A DNA stretch of 64,000 bases from Dasypus novemcinctus (Eukaryota > Chordata > Mammalia > Cingulata > Dasypodidae): contig NC_080673.1 in assembly GCF_030445035.2 (NCBI RefSeq), forward strand, positions 186,725,216 through 186,789,215, given 5' to 3'. The notes under the pieces were generated by a model, which saw only the letters and a list, made by a program, of their open reading frames with translations, ran no database searches and was not told the origin of the DNA. Both the position numbers and the translations under genes were made by a program. How positions within the stretch are numbered: position 1 is the first letter of the stretch; every line of letters starts with the position of its first letter. Below are positions 1 through 11,699 of this stretch, in pieces.

Positions 1-528
1 ATAAAGACAAAAAAAAGTGTGTATAACGACAACTCAGTTTTTTAAGTATCTAGCAGGAAAATGGCCCTGAATTAGGAATACTGGGAATATGATTTTGAGG
101 TGGCACTGGTCTGTTCTCATGGTGAATATGAATATAAAGATAAAACTAGTACCTTCAGGAGGTCATGTTTTCTCTATTCCTGTAGAGATTAAAGGGGAAT
201 TTGAACCATCATTTGAAGGGAAGTGTAGAAAAGATTCCAGAAGTAGTTGAATTTAAAATCATTTAAATGCATAGATCAGTGATCTCTTTAAAATGTAAGA
301 CTGCCTCTTAATTTTTCTTTAACTCCCAACTTAATTTACTATTTTGATTTTCTTAAGGCCATAGTCTCATGACAGATATTAATTATGGTAGGTATTCACT
401 TTTAGTGAATCAAGAGCCTGAATTAGTGGCTTTAGGTTTGGGTCTAGAAGTGTCTATTTACAAACCCTTCTGATGAGTTGCTCTAATTTGAGTTTCACAA
501 AGGGTATTGCTGGTGATACATGAGATGT
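1..528. other. Unassigned AT-rich sequence
   Basis: No repeat, RNA gene or plausible coding exon is recognised here. The stretch is AT-rich with stops in all frames, like the flanking intergenic sequence. Confidence 0.5.
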
Positions 529-945
529 TTTTATTTATTTTTATTTATTTATTTTATCCCCCCCCCCCACTGTTTTCTGCTCTCTGTGTCCATTCGCTGT
601 GTGTTCTTCTGTGTCTGCTTGTATTCTCATTAGATGGCTCTAGGAACCAATCCTGGAACCTTCTGGAGTGGGAAAGAGGCAATTACTCTCTTGTACCACC
701 TCATCTCCCTGTTCTGATACATCTTCTTATTTTATCTCTGTGTCTCTTGCTGCATCATCTTGCTATGCCAGCTTTCCACATCAGCCAGCCCTCATGTGTG
801 GTGTATTCCCACATGGGCCAACACTCCACATGGGCCAGCTCACCATGTGGGCCAGCTTGCCCTCACCAGGAGGCCCTGGACATCAAACTGTGGACCTCCC
901 ATATGGGAGATGGGAGCCCAATTGGTTGAGCCACATTCATTTCCC
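529..945 (-). mobile_element. DAS-type tRNA-derived SINE, minus strand
   Basis: Read on the minus strand, it starts with a tRNA-like head (GGGAAATGAATGTGGCTCAA), followed by a B-box-like region and a middle with repeated TGGCCCATGTGG motifs. It then has a GATGATGCAGCAAGAGACAC segment, an 11-base G run (C run on the plus strand at 558-568) and an AAATAAATAAAT tail. This order matches the other DAS copies in the window. CATGAGATGTTTT at the left and CATGATATTTTT at the right look like a diverged target-site duplication. The copy is more decayed than those at 16791 and 53112. The 140-codon plus-strand open frame across it is antisense SINE sequence, not a gene. Confidence 0.85.
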
Positions 946-1077
946 ATGATATTTTTAGATGGTACATGCGTATGTCAAATCTATAATTCCACTAGTATTA
1001 TTACTTAATATGAGGCAAATTTTTTAAAAAAGTGATTCAAATCAGAGAAAAATCAAATAAATATTAAAACAGGTTCC

Positions 1078-2645
1078 ATGCTGTGTGCCAACTCAATCAG
1101 GATGGGTCTTATCATAATGAATTTCAAATAGCAAAAAAGCCACAGAGGGAGCAGCTTGAGGCTGACCATATCCTGGAAGGGAAGGAAGAACCCAGAAGAT
1201 GCTGCTGTGGGCCTTGCCGTGTGACACACTTAAGACCAAGGAAAACTAGCAGCCAGTCCTAGAATTCCGCTGTCTTTGGGGAGAAAACCTTGCCTTACCT
1301 TGATGAAGCCTTGATTTGTACTTTCTTTTTTTTAATTAATTTATTTTTAATGTTACATTAAAAAAATATGAGGTCCCCATATACCCCCCATCCCCCTCAC
1401 CCCACTCCTCCCATAACTACAACCTCCTCCATCATCATGGGACATTCATTGCACTTGGTGAATACATCTCTGAGCACTGCTGCACCACATGGTCATTGGT
1501 CCACATTAAAGTTTACACTCTCCCCCAGTCCACCCAGTGGGCCATGGGAGGACATACAATGTCCAGTAACTGTCCCTGCAGTACCACCCAGGACACCTCC
1601 AAGTCCTGAAAATGCCCCCACATCACATCTCTTCTTCCCATTCCCACCCTCAGCAGTTACCATGTCCACTTTCTCCATCTGAGTGTTACATTTACTTCCA
1701 TTACTAATCACATTAGTTCCAGAATAGAGTATCAGTAAGTCCATTCTAATCCATACTCGATTCCTCCATTCTGTGGACCCTGGAATGGTTGTGTCCACTC
1801 CACATCTATATCAAGAAGGGACTTAGATTCCACATGGATGATGGATGCAATTCTCCCATTTGCAGTTGTAGGCAATCTGGCTCCCTGGTATGGTGGTTGA
1901 CCTTCTTCACCTCCCTGTTGGGGTAAGTCCAATAAACCAGAGGGTAGGAGTTGCAAGTCTGTTGAGGCTCAGGGCCTGGCTATCACATGGACAGTTCAGA
2001 GAGTCAGGTCCCCCAAGTATACACTAAACCCTAGCACCAAACACAGATCTGGTAAAAGTGACAGGAGAGGCTTGTGAACAAAGATCACATCTGAGCCCAA
2101 CTCCATCACACTCAGGACCACAAACTCCAAAGTAGGGCCAACTGACATGGCACTGAAGTCCATCTGCCATGACCATAGAACCTGTGGGTCTCTGTAGTCC
2201 TCAGAAGAACCAATATCTACTTTAGCTGTCTCTGGGACTCTGCTGAGGTGTGCACAGGGGCGACCCCTCTGATGACCTCCCAGCTCTTTTTGAGACTCAT
2301 AGCCATATAAACTCATTTGTCCTTTCCATTTCCTCCATTTATTCAGGGTCAAAAAGCATTTTTAACTCCTGATATTACATGTAAGATGAGATATTCTGCT
2401 GGTCTGAGTTGACCCTTTTATTCACGGTCATTCTCCAGCCACATCATTAGCTGGTACTTGGTAGTAATCCCTTGGTGCCAGGGAGGCTCATCCCTCGGAG
2501 TCATGTCCCATGCTGGGGGGAATTTACATGCTGAGTTTGGCTTCGATTTCTTTTAGCCTGTTTTAAACCATGAGAGAATAAATTCCCATTGTTTTACCCA
2601 GCCCATTTCATGGTGTTTGCTTGAGCAGCCTAGGAAACTAAAACA
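1078..2645 (+). mobile_element. ERVL/MaLR-like LTR, split by a later insertion
   Basis: The left part (about 1078-1324) carries the CAATCAGGATGGGTCTTA segment and ends near CCTTGATTTG. The right part (2541-2645) resumes with TAGCCTG, then GAGAATAAATTCCCATTG as polyadenylation region, and ends with GGAAACTAAAACA. This order matches the 3' half of the plus-strand LTRs at 6639, 33002 and 52005. The middle is a reverse-oriented retroposon listed separately. The 5' boundary is not clear. Only LTR sequence is present and no retroviral coding region is seen. Confidence 0.7.
1325..2540 (-). mobile_element. Non-coding retroposon with L1-like 3' end (copy 1)
   Basis: On the plus strand it starts with a T-rich tract (1321-1350), the reverse complement of an A-rich tail. 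Read on the minus strand it ends with GTATATGGGGACCTCATA just before the tail. It shares its body with the copy at 17503-18208, including the GACTTGCAACTCCTACCCTC segment, and its far end with 18209-19500 and 56880-57080 (GCATGGGACATGACTCC). CTTGATTTGTACTTT at 1310-1324 and CTTCGATTTCTTTT at 2541-2554 look like a diverged target-site duplication. It interrupts an LTR. The open frames of up to 118 codons inside are not conserved between copies and I do not treat them as genes. Confidence 0.7.
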
Positions 2646-2950
2646 CACTGTATGGTAGTCCACACTGTTGAGCAGTTTATACTATTACTGTGTTTACACT
2701 GTGCAGTTCATACAACTGTCACTCTTCAGTTCATGCCACTACACTGTGCATTCATTTGTACTATGTGAGGGTCATACTATTTCACTGAGTGTTAGTTCCC
2801 ACTATATGTAGTCCACATTACTGCACTGTGTTTGTTGTTCCTGGTATTACATTGTGTCTTAATTCATTCTGCATATTGTTCACACCACTGCACTATGTAT
2901 CGGTTCACACTTTGTGGTGATTCACACAGTACATTGTTCAGAAGTGCTGG
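2646..2950. repeat. Diverged minisatellite, period about 20-25 bp
   Basis: The stretch repeats variants of GTTCACACTACTGCACTGTG about a dozen times with uneven spacing. Examples are TTCATGCCACTACACTGTGC, GTCCACATTACTGCACTGTG and GTTCACACTTTGTGGTG. It begins directly after the LTR end at 2645. Copies differ by substitutions and small indels, so this is an old array. No other feature explains it. Confidence 0.6.
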
Positions 2951-3739
2951 ATTGAGCACATGCACCTGGGCCACTGCGCAGCTCAAGAACAGACACAGAT
3001 GTTAAGAAGTCCATTATAAGGAAGGGCAAGGCTTTTAAATTCATATGAGACTAGGGAACAAAACAATCATTTGAAGATTTTATACTGTTTTTCTCTCTTT
3101 CTATAGACCATGAGTTCAAACTACAAGTAAACTCCATGTATGCTACACAGAGTTTTAATGTATGAGTTTCTAGTTTTAAATTGCCTAGTAGGCCTTAGGA
3201 GAGACTTTTATTTGCAATTACTTTCCTGACCAAGAGAGAAAATTATTATTCATGGATTGGTGATAATCTGTGTGGACAATGAGACTTATCCACAAGCTCC
3301 TGACCTAAGGGTCACTTCCCAACGTGCTGTCAGTTTGGCTCTGGCTATGTTGTTTACCTAAGTTTGGCCAAGGTTTTGTACTTCTGACACCCAAATGTGG
3401 CTTTACCAACAAAGGGTGGCAGATTTTAATAGATGGATAGAATTTGGGATGTGAAATAGAAAAGGAAATGGGTACAGAATGATCTCTGAATTATTTTATT
3501 AGTGTATTCTTCTTCTCCATCCTTTTTGGAATTTTCTGGGGTCAAAGTCTAAAATGCCCCCAGTGAATACAGGAGGATACCCAGAGAAGCAGAGGTTGGT
3601 ATTGGTTGTGGGCTTATGATGGTAGGAGCCACATAGCACAAACAAATTGCTGAGCCCTCTGGAAGCAAACAGCCACAGCCCTGTTTTACCAAAGACTTAA
3701 TGGCTAAGCCCAATGGGTCAAGAGAACCAAAATACAGGC
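2951..3739. other. Unassigned sequence
   Basis: No repeat family, RNA gene or exon is recognised. The 65-codon minus frame at 3549-3746 has no recognisable domain. Confidence 0.4.
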
Positions 3740-3890
3740 AATGCATTTATTTGTGTCTGTCTTCCTGACTAGTGAGTAAATTCCATGAGGGTGGGGTGGG
3801 CATACATCTGCTTTTGATCAGATTTTATTCCTAGTGCCTGGCTCAACATTTCAAAATCAGACATATTAATCTAAGGAAATGAATGAATGA
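3740..3890 (+). mobile_element. L2 LINE 3' fragment
   Basis: The text runs GTAAATTCCATGAGGGTGGG, then ATTCCTAGTGCCTGGC and ends in AATGAATGAATGAG. This is the order of the L2 3' end (start, 'amount/purpose' block, 'last event in list' block, GAATGAATG tail). The copy is short and diverged. Confidence 0.55.
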
Positions 3891-3899
3891 GTCTCCTAA

Positions 3900-3991
3900 T
3901 TTTTTTTTTTTTTGCCTTGTTACCGGGAATTGAACCTAAGACCTCGTGCTTGAAAAGCAGACACTCAACCACTTGAGTTATATTCACTCCC
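3900..3991 (-). mobile_element. Short tRNA-derived SINE, minus strand
   Basis: On the minus strand it reads GGGAGTGAATATAACTCAAG, an A-box-like region, then AGGTCTTAGGTTCAATTCCC as B box and an A13 tail. It is about 90 bp, so it has only the tRNA-like head plus tail, as in the simplest DAS-related SINEs. TCTCCTAA flanks both sides (3892-3899 and 3992-3999) as a target-site duplication. It is a SINE, not a tRNA gene: the anticodon arm is not preserved and it ends in an A tail. Confidence 0.75.
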
Positions 3992-3999
3992 TCTCCTAA

Positions 4000-6154
4000 A
4001 CTCTTATATTCAGTCTGTCCCTGGCTGTCTTCTCCTCTTGCTGGATCCTCTTACTGAGGTCTGCAAAGCTCACTTAGACCACCCTGCCAAGGTAGCTCTG
4101 AATCAGGCCCTGGACCAAGATTTATAACCCCCAGAGCCAACCACATATCTCAATGCCAACATCCAAGTAGAGGAACCTCTATGCAAGAGCATTCTGTTCC
4201 CAGAAAAAGTCCTGGATTTCCCCTTTTCCTTTTCCCCTGGCTTCATTTCACTTCCTGCTTTGGGGCTTTTTTTTCCCCCCAATTTCTGGCCCTGGACTTG
4301 CTTTTTCTAGCAATACCCTTCTTTAACACACTTACCTGCTCTCTCTGTTGCTAGATACTCCTGCACTTTCCTAGGGGCTGTGACTGGATAGCAAGGGGCA
4401 TGGAATTCAGGCTGCCCAACATCCTCTTTCTCCCTACTCCAGTCCCTCAAGGATACAAAGGAAGTTGGTATAAGTCCTGGGCATATCTTAGGGAAAGTAG
4501 TTTTGCTGTCGGACTTTCTTGATGAGTGGTGAGAACAGTAAGTTGGGGAAGAAAAGGTTTACAAAAAGGAAAATAAGGGAATGCTCTGCCTTTCTTCAGA
4601 CTATTGTTTTTTCCTTTTTTTTTTTTTAAGTATAAGAGAATATTTTCTTTCCTCATTTTCTTGAGGATTTTCTAAGCTTTATTTCATTTTGACACAGTTT
4701 TCGTTGGAATTTATCTCTGAACACTTCCCAGGGCTCCTTTCCCTGCTAACTATTTCATAGGAGACAGGCAAAGTCCAGCACAAAGGAAGCAAACAGAGAC
4801 CTGGCATGCGAGAGGCCTGTTGGCCCTGGCCACCTGCCGAAAGCATTGAGGCTGAGGCCAGTGACACTTCTTTTGAAACGGAGCAATGTGCCTGCAATCC
4901 AAATCAAAGGTGCTTAAAAAAAGAATCCCCTCTCTTAGTTTTGGATTTTTTTTCTTCTCAGCTCCAGGTCCTGCTGTCTTCCTGCTGTCAAAGGGAAGGA
5001 CCTACAGGCTTATTCCTGCTTTGACTAGCAAATGCTTTAAATTGCAGTGCCTTTTCCTGTTCAGCTTACTGAAGCCAACTCGGCATGCAGCTCCAAAACC
5101 TGGCTAGAACAGTTACCTACAGTTTTACCTTCCTGTTCACTTTCTTTTAAAAAATACAGCTATGTCTCTTCCACTATAACAGTAAAACATGCTTCCTATA
5201 GGAAATAACTACACATATGCCGAAGAAAAAATTCACCTCCTAGTACCACCACCCAAAGTTAATCATTGTAAGTGTGGTATATTTCCTTTCAGACATTTCT
5301 CTAGCATTCTTAGAGTTGGAAGATTTCTGGACTATGTGCATTATTTTTTTATTGCTCAGATACAGAGGATTCCCAAGTGGGATATTATTTTTGCCTAAGA
5401 ATGTTCTAAGACAGAGAGAGAGAGAAAAACACTGGGCACAGAAGAGGCATAAACCCAAGTACCATCTGTATAATAGCGTTTCATTTTGGTAAACTCCCAG
5501 ATTGGAGCTTAGTTATAATATTTCACATTAAGACTCATCTATTAATTAGGGAGAGGAGTGATGAGTCAGCGATTACCTGGGGGATAACTGTACTTCACTC
5601 TGAGATGAATAACTTTTTTTGCACCTTCAGCTACTCTTCTAAATCCTCCAGAAGTCAGGAAGGCTGGAAATAGTTTATTTCTAGAAATCAGATTTCTCTA
5701 AGGAAGCAAGTAAATGGATGGCAGGCAGATTGCTAGTGCACTCAAAGGAAAAAGTTGCCCCCTCATGACAGGGGTGGGCAGGAACATGTGTTCACATGGC
5801 TTGGATAGATGTGTGTAGTTGGCATCCAGCTCCTTCCCACCTCCTACCCAGCACCTCTGGGAAGGCACAACTGGCACAAAGTGTTGTTAATGGAGAGTCA
5901 GGGAAGGTAAGTCTGTAGTTTGCCTTGGCCTCCATAAGTTTGTCTTCAGGTTGACTTCTTTCCTAGTACAGTGAATGGTCCAAAATTAGATGATCTCTTA
6001 GATTCATTCCAAGTCACACATTCTGAACAAAGCAAATTGCATCCAGAGATGTTGCAGACACACATCAACACATGCTCTCATCTCACCCAAGTTCTCGCAC
6101 ACCTGACTGCTGGAAGGGTAGAGTCAGTCATGGGTTCTCAGGTTGGAGGTCCCC
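4000..6154. other. Unassigned sequence
   Basis: Over two kilobases with no repeat I can name and no convincing exon. It has small homopolymer runs (T run near 4615-4628) and an AG-rich dinucleotide run near 5413-5424. Open frames of 60-73 codons overlap on both strands and show no domain. Confidence 0.4.
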
Positions 6155-6284
6155 TTGGAAGCTGAAATTATTTCCTACTAGACCTGGGTGACCTTGGGCA
6201 TGTTAAGTTATCTCCGTTAACTTAAAAGAGAATGATAATGTCTACCCTTTAGTCTGTGTCAAGGATGAAATGAAAAAGAATAAA
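6155..6284 (+). mobile_element. MIR SINE fragment
   Basis: GACCTGGGTGACCTTGGGCA followed by GTTAAGTTATCTCC and AGAATGATAATGTCTACC matches the MIR core (GTGTGACCTTGGGCAAGTTA, then the AATGGGGATAATAATACC block). The copy is diverged. Confidence 0.65.
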
Positions 6285-7690
6285 TAATTAATTCAGCAAA
6301 TATTTATTAAGCACCTGCCATTTGCCAGACAGAGTTCCAGATACAGTAGACATAGCAGTGAGCAAGAGGAATAACTTCTCTTCTCTGGTGGAGATTCCTT
6401 ACTATTTGGGAGTGAAGGGAGACAGAAGATAAACAGTAAATATATCAGACTATTGAAAGTGTTATGCAGACAATTAAAAGGGAGTGGTATGATTAAAAGT
6501 GACTAGGTAGTGCCTTCAGCTTGAGTAGTCAGGGAAGCTCTTCCTGAGGAGGTGGCTATCCAGCTGAGAGTCAAATGAGAAGATGGAGCCAGCCACATGT
6601 TGGTGACCAGGAGAAGAGCATTTCATGGAAAGTGGAACGTGACGGTTTGCAGTTTTGTGAATCCCGGAAAAGATCATGTTTTTTGAACTAATCCATTCTT
6701 GTTGGTGTGGGACCCTTTGATTGCATTAGGTTCAGGGAAGGGATCTTTTGATTAGATCACTAGGACCTCTGCCTTCTTGCTGGGATTTTATATAAACTGA
6801 AAACTGGAAGCAGAAACAACAGAGAGAAGGACACTTGCCATTTTACCCTGCTTATGAAAGAGGACTAGAGAAGTCCAGGGAGGCTGAGAGAGGCTAGAGA
6901 CTGGAATCAGTGGAGCACAGAGGCATGGAAAGGGCCCTCAAGAGGCTTGGCCTATGGAGCAGCTCAAAGCTGAAGAGAAAAGTCCTGCCATGTGCTTGAT
7001 CACCCACAGCTGAGCTTGAGAAGAAGCAAGTAGGAGGAGAAGGCAGAGACCCACACAATTTTGCCACAATTTTACCTTGCCATATGCCAGATATATAGAA
7101 TCTGCCAGCAGCTGATCTTGGATGAGAAAGCATCTCTGATGGTGCCTTGATTTGGACATTTCCACAGCCTCAAAACTAAGTTTTACCCTAATAAATTCCC
7201 ACTCTAAAAGCCAAACCATTTTTGGTCTTTTCTGTCGGCAACCTTAGCAAACTAAAACAGGGACACAAAGGCAAAATATCCAAGATGGAAGATCATGAGC
7301 TTGGCAGGTTTTAGGACCTGAAATGAATACAGGATGGTTGGAGCATGGAGGGTGAGGAGAATGAACATCCAAGAAATAGGAAGGAGCCAGGTCACTGAGG
7401 GCTTAATAAGTCCAGGAAAGAAATTTGGACAAGGGTAGGCCTATACAACTCTTGATGCAAAGATATTCTTGAATAAGGGGCTCATTGGTGAAAATGAGGT
7501 GAAAAGAAGGTTCTGGAGGATGTAGTGAAAGCTCTATCAAACAGTGCTCTGCCAGGCAGTTTCCATGGTAGAAAGCGACTGCCTGCGTCAAACAGAAACC
7601 CTGGGGGAGAAAGAGCCCTCAGAGGAGTCTTCAGAGGAGATGCAATCAGTCGCTGAAAATGAGAAAATGCTGAGAGATAGCCATTAGGTT
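6285..7690 (+). mobile_element. Old mammalian interspersed repeat, split by an LTR
   Basis: AATATTTATTAAGCACCTGC, TTTGCCAGACAGAGTTCCAG and GTAGACATAGCAGTGAGCAA follow the widely dispersed mammalian repeat that also appears at 12695-13620, 20911-21400 and 40085-40935. The sequence resumes after the LTR at 7260 with ACACAAAGGCAAAATATCCAAG. I am not sure of the family name. The right end is approximate. Confidence 0.55.
6639..7259 (+). mobile_element. Solo LTR, ERVL/MaLR-like
   Basis: It starts with GTGACGGTTTGCAGTTTTGT and has TTGGTGTGGGACCCTTTGAT, GGATTTTATATAAACTG as a TATA-like element, GATGGTGCCTTGATTTGGAC, CCTAATAAATTCCCACTC as polyadenylation region, and ends in CAAACTAAAACA. GGAAC before and GGGAC after fit a 5-bp target-site duplication with one change. 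It belongs with the LTRs at 33002 and 52005. No internal retroviral region is present, so this is a recombination remnant. Confidence 0.75.
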
Positions 7691-8529
7691 CACAAAAAAA
7701 GCCTTAAAATAGATTGTTAGAGATGCAAATTCAGTTCAGAGCAGATCCCCCAAAGTCTTGAGGCTTACAAGATTCCTCTGGGAGGAAGTGAGGGAAGAAG
7801 GAAAAGCAAGACAGAGCAGATGGCTTGTTGAACATGAGCTGAACACTTCAGGCTCCTTAAAGAAGGAGACTCAATTACAAGGGAAAAAACACAAACCAAC
7901 ACATTTGCCTTTATTAATTTTCCTATTTTTCCATTTGTGAGCTGCTAACAGATCTATCCTGAATTATTCAGGTCTGAGAGGAAAAGAACCAATTCTTTTT
8001 CCTATGTATTAAGTTGCCTCGAGCTGCCTCTAGATCACTTCCCAGGATTTCAAGAGAGGCTAATGTTCCAGATGAGTAGTAATTACAGCTCTTGTTTCCA
8101 GCTGTCCCAGTGGCAGCTCAGATGGTTAATTGGCTCTGCTATCTTAGTCTGTTTTCCTGAGGCTTTCATACAGTATTCCACTCCCTCTCCTATACCTTGA
8201 ATTTTCACAGTCCAGCAAGCTCACATTTAGGCTGCCTCTAGATGTGGATCTACATCAGGCAACAATTCATTTCTAAGCTTCGGCATCCATCTCGGCTGAC
8301 TGTGGAGTTAAAGAGGGCTGGCTGTTCATTAGCATGTGACATTTTCATTAACATTAATGAGGCCTATCTGAAAAACACAGATGAGTTTTTTATTCCATGG
8401 TTTAGGAAGTGAGTGGGGAAATTGTCCTAGTTCATTTAGATCCTAGTCAGGACCTAAAGGAGCACCAATATCTTGGTCATCAAATTGTCCCAAGATGATA
8501 ATAGCACTACTTGCAAAAAGGATACTGGA
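7691..8529. other. Unassigned, possibly conserved non-coding sequence
   Basis: No repeat is recognised. The part from about 8040 to 8400 has clustered homeodomain-like cores (TAATTA, TTAATTG, ATTAACATTAATG) and E-boxes (CAGCTG, CAGATG) without repeat signatures. This is suggestive of regulatory DNA but not evidence of function. Confidence 0.3.
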
Positions 8530-8755
8530 AGCTTGGGTATATTTTAAAAACATTTTATTGTGGAGAATTTCAAACACACACAAAAACAATGTTATAATGA
8601 ACCTCCCATATATTTTTATTGCTGTCTCAAAAATTCAATCTTGTTTTATCTATTTACCTCCTTTTGTATTTGCATTATCAAGACATTGTATCAACTCACC
8701 ATTAAATTCTTCAATGTATATTTCTAACAGATTAAAATTTCCACCTACCTAGCCA
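8530..8755. mobile_element. Old LINE-like repeat fragment
   Basis: ACATTTTATTGTGGAGAATT, TATAATGAACCTCCCATATA and the following CAATCTTGTTTTATCTATTT follow a common mammalian repeat. The same opening is at 13630-13720. The family name is uncertain; old L1-derived is my best guess. Confidence 0.45.
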
Positions 8756-10494
8756 TCACGTCATTACTGCAGGTTGGGCTCCCTGGACAGCATACTTTGC
8801 GATGAGGAGTAGCGTGCAGAAAGTTGGCTGGGAGTGCTTGTTGAATCAGCACATGTGGGAGGGAAGGAAAGGAAGCAAGACTGAGTAGAGGAAGAAGTTG
8901 GGCTGCCACACATTTCCTATAAAAGATTCAGTGGACCCCGTGGAGAGCTATGAAGCTGATCACTTCTTAGCTGTCCGAGTCTGGAAGAGAAGCCTGCGTC
9001 GTCCTTATACTCCAGTATAAATCAGTCGTTGTTTGCAGGCTATCCCTGGGAAATGGGTGTAACCTGGGAGGAGGTGCCTCTCTTCATCTAAGGGAAATTT
9101 GAGGGCAATTTCTGAAGTGGGCATATGCTAGGAGGCTGGTTGCTGGCATTACTCCCAGCAACTGAGGGCGTAAGTCTTTTATTTCCAAGGGGCAGCAGGG
9201 CAGCTCATCATAGTAACCCTTGCAGTCATTACGTCTATGTTTCTTTAATGTTATCTAATATTATCCAAACAAGGTCCACAAAAGGAAGACCTATGTTGAA
9301 CTGAGTTGAAAGATTCCTTTACTGTGGATCTATTTTGAATTTTAATTATGCAAATGGGCATTGTGACTTTCCAAGAGGGGTCTTTAACATGCAGCCTTTG
9401 CAAAATTGATTTGACCATCTAACATGTTCTTGGTTTTGGTTTCATTTTAATGTTTTTGGACATATACCAAAAAAATATGCCTTAGAGAATTTAGTAAACA
9501 GAGAAAGTGACCATTTTTATTTTAAGGTGTTTGAGAATAGCTAAGGTCAAGATCGTCTTACGTGGCAAAAATGCTGACTCTTTGGCGTGAACCTATAAAA
9601 ATAGTAAGCCCTGCTTGACAATACACTCCCTTCTTAGACAGCTATGAATTACATGAATGCCTGAAGATATTTTGTAGTTAAAACAAGACGTGTACTAGAA
9701 ATACTGTGTGCTTTATCATATCAACAGTCCTTCACTAACAAAGTTTCTGATGTGGTCATTTCTGCACAGTGAAAGCATGGTGGAAAATGTAACTGATGAA
9801 GAATGTCCTTGCGGATACTGTGAAGGTATTTTTAGGTTGTTACAAAGCCTCATTTATTGCTGCCACCCCAATTTTAAGAGACTGGTGTGGAGAACAAGAA
9901 ACAAGAAAGAAGTGGTATTCCAGGGTTTAGTGTCTGGTTATATATACAACATGGAGCCAGGTGTTAGAATTGAAAAAGGAGATATCTACAGTTTGCTTCC
10001 CTAGGAATTTACGTTAGAATGATGGAGGAAAAAACTGATGAACACAAGGGAGTGAAATAAGTAAACATGTACGCGATTAGTTTCCCTTTTTAATGTATGG
10101 TCAGTTCTCTCGTGGGTTTTTTTTTTGGTAAACATTAGCTCAGCAAATATATTTATATATGCAAGTATTGTTATCCTTATTTTGTACATAAAAAAGGAAG
10201 ATGGAGAAAAATTTTTAATCACTCATTTAATAAGTGAAAAGGTTGGGAACACAAGCTAGAAATTTTGATTGTAGTCCATCCTGGTTATAGTAGAATATGG
10301 TACAGTTGCATGGAGGTTTGTAATCAGGAAAGGAGAGGAGAGACAATGGGGTATGTGGAATGTACAAATTCATGATCTTGAAGGGAAGCTTATTTTTCCA
10401 CATATATCTGGGAACTTAGGTGCTTTCCACCAGGAGTTGTTACACTGATGCATTGTGAGAAATGAGAGTACAGAAGGACAGCAAGGGACTGAAA
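8756..10494. other. Unassigned sequence with one exon-like open frame
   Basis: No repeat is recognised over most of this stretch. A 98-codon plus frame at 9708-10004 includes an acceptor-like CTGCACAG at 9769 and a donor-like GAAG/GTATTT at 9825. This would bound a 56-base exon with a Cys-rich peptide (DEECPCGYCE). I recognise no protein family in it. Confidence 0.3.
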
Positions 10495-10695
10495 TCCTAA
10501 ATGACTGATTGTAAATTCTTGCTTTAGTTACTAGGAGTGTGTTTTCATGCATTACGTTCAGAAGTTTTCTCATCCATGAAATGGGCATCATAATGTTTAC
10601 TTCCTTAGGCTATTTGGGGATTAAATGATGTGTTGTTTATGACTGTGCCTAGCACAAGCCTAACACCTGTCAGGCACTCAGTAAATATTAATTTT
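10495..10695 (+). mobile_element. MIR SINE
   Basis: TTTTCTCATCCATGAAATGG, GGGGATTAAATGATGTG and TGTCAGGCACTCAGTAAATA match the 3' part of MIR (CTCATCTGTAAAATGGGG, GGATTAAATGAG, TGCCTGGCACATAGTAAGTG) in order. Confidence 0.75.
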
Positions 10696-10959
10696 TCTTC
10701 CCTTTGTCACTCGTTAAATCACTTCTTTTCAGTGTAAGAAGGTGTTAAGATCAGACTTTCCAAGACAAACTAGAATTTCTGGTCGTCTCCTTCCTAGTCC
10801 ACCACCCCATCTTGCCTCATATCCCCTGTCCTGGGGATTCATGAAACATGTGCTGCTAAATGTCAGCTGAGCACTCTACTGAATTATGTAATATATTGGT
10901 AGACAATTCTCTGAAAGGTTCAAGTTTCTCTGTCTTATCACTCTTCAAGTCCTCTAATT

Positions 10960-11145
10960 CAGTAGGAAATAATAATGAAGGCTACTACATGTCAGGTACA
11001 TGGTTGACAGGGTATTAAAAAGATAGGTCTTGTTGTTCACATTATAATGATGATGATTTTTTTGAATTTTGGGCCAAGTAACCTGCTCAAGATCATAGAA
11101 CTAGTAAGTGATGGAGCAGAACTTCAGTTCAGCTATTTTTGATAC
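10960..11145 (-). mobile_element. MIR SINE, minus strand
   Basis: The plus strand shows TACTACATGTCAGGTACATG followed by CAAGTAACCTGCTCAAGATC and ACTAGTAAGTGATGGAGCAG. This is the reverse complement of the MIR core (CTTACTAGCTGTGTGACCTTG). Confidence 0.7.
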
Positions 11146-11699
11146 TAAAGATATAAAACTTGTGACATGGACACTTACGATCCTTGTGGGCTATGACTGC
11201 TTGGGTATGTAGAAGTGTACAGTGAAAAAAAAGAAAGAATTGGCTGTTGGAAGATATGGACTTGTGTAGAGTCTTAATTGGTCAGAATTCTTGCCAGAAA
11301 TCCTGCTCAGTCTTGCTTTAGCAAACAAATGAATTTTACTGTTTTAAATCTCTTGCTCTAACTGCCTGTGTTGGTCAGGGTTTCTCTTCTATTGAAGATA
11401 GTGTCCTACATTTAGCCAAGGAAATTTGCCAGAAATAGCCTCAGCTTAGTTTGTCCTTACAGCCTATGATCACAGAGAAAGAGAGCATAATTCCATCTGA
11501 GTCACTAAGCTTGAGTCCCCAAACTAATCACTATGAGCAGAGGCATGGAGCACTCTCATTAACTCAGCCACATGAAAGTACCCTGGGGTTGGGTAAAATG
11601 GAGTGTAAGGTAAACCCAGTAAAAATACATGGGATGAGAGATATAGTGTATAAAAGAAAGAGACGCTGGGCAGAAAAATAATTTTCAACACTAAGCCAC
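11146..11699. other. Unassigned sequence
   Basis: No recognised repeat or exon. The 76-codon plus frame at 11451-11681 has no visible domain. Confidence 0.35.

Noticed and set aside
507-929. 140-codon plus-strand open frame
   Set aside because: It lies antisense across a DAS SINE and is low-complexity at its start.
1996-2352. 118-codon minus-strand frame
   Set aside because: Inside a non-coding retroposon; the frame is not kept in the other copies.
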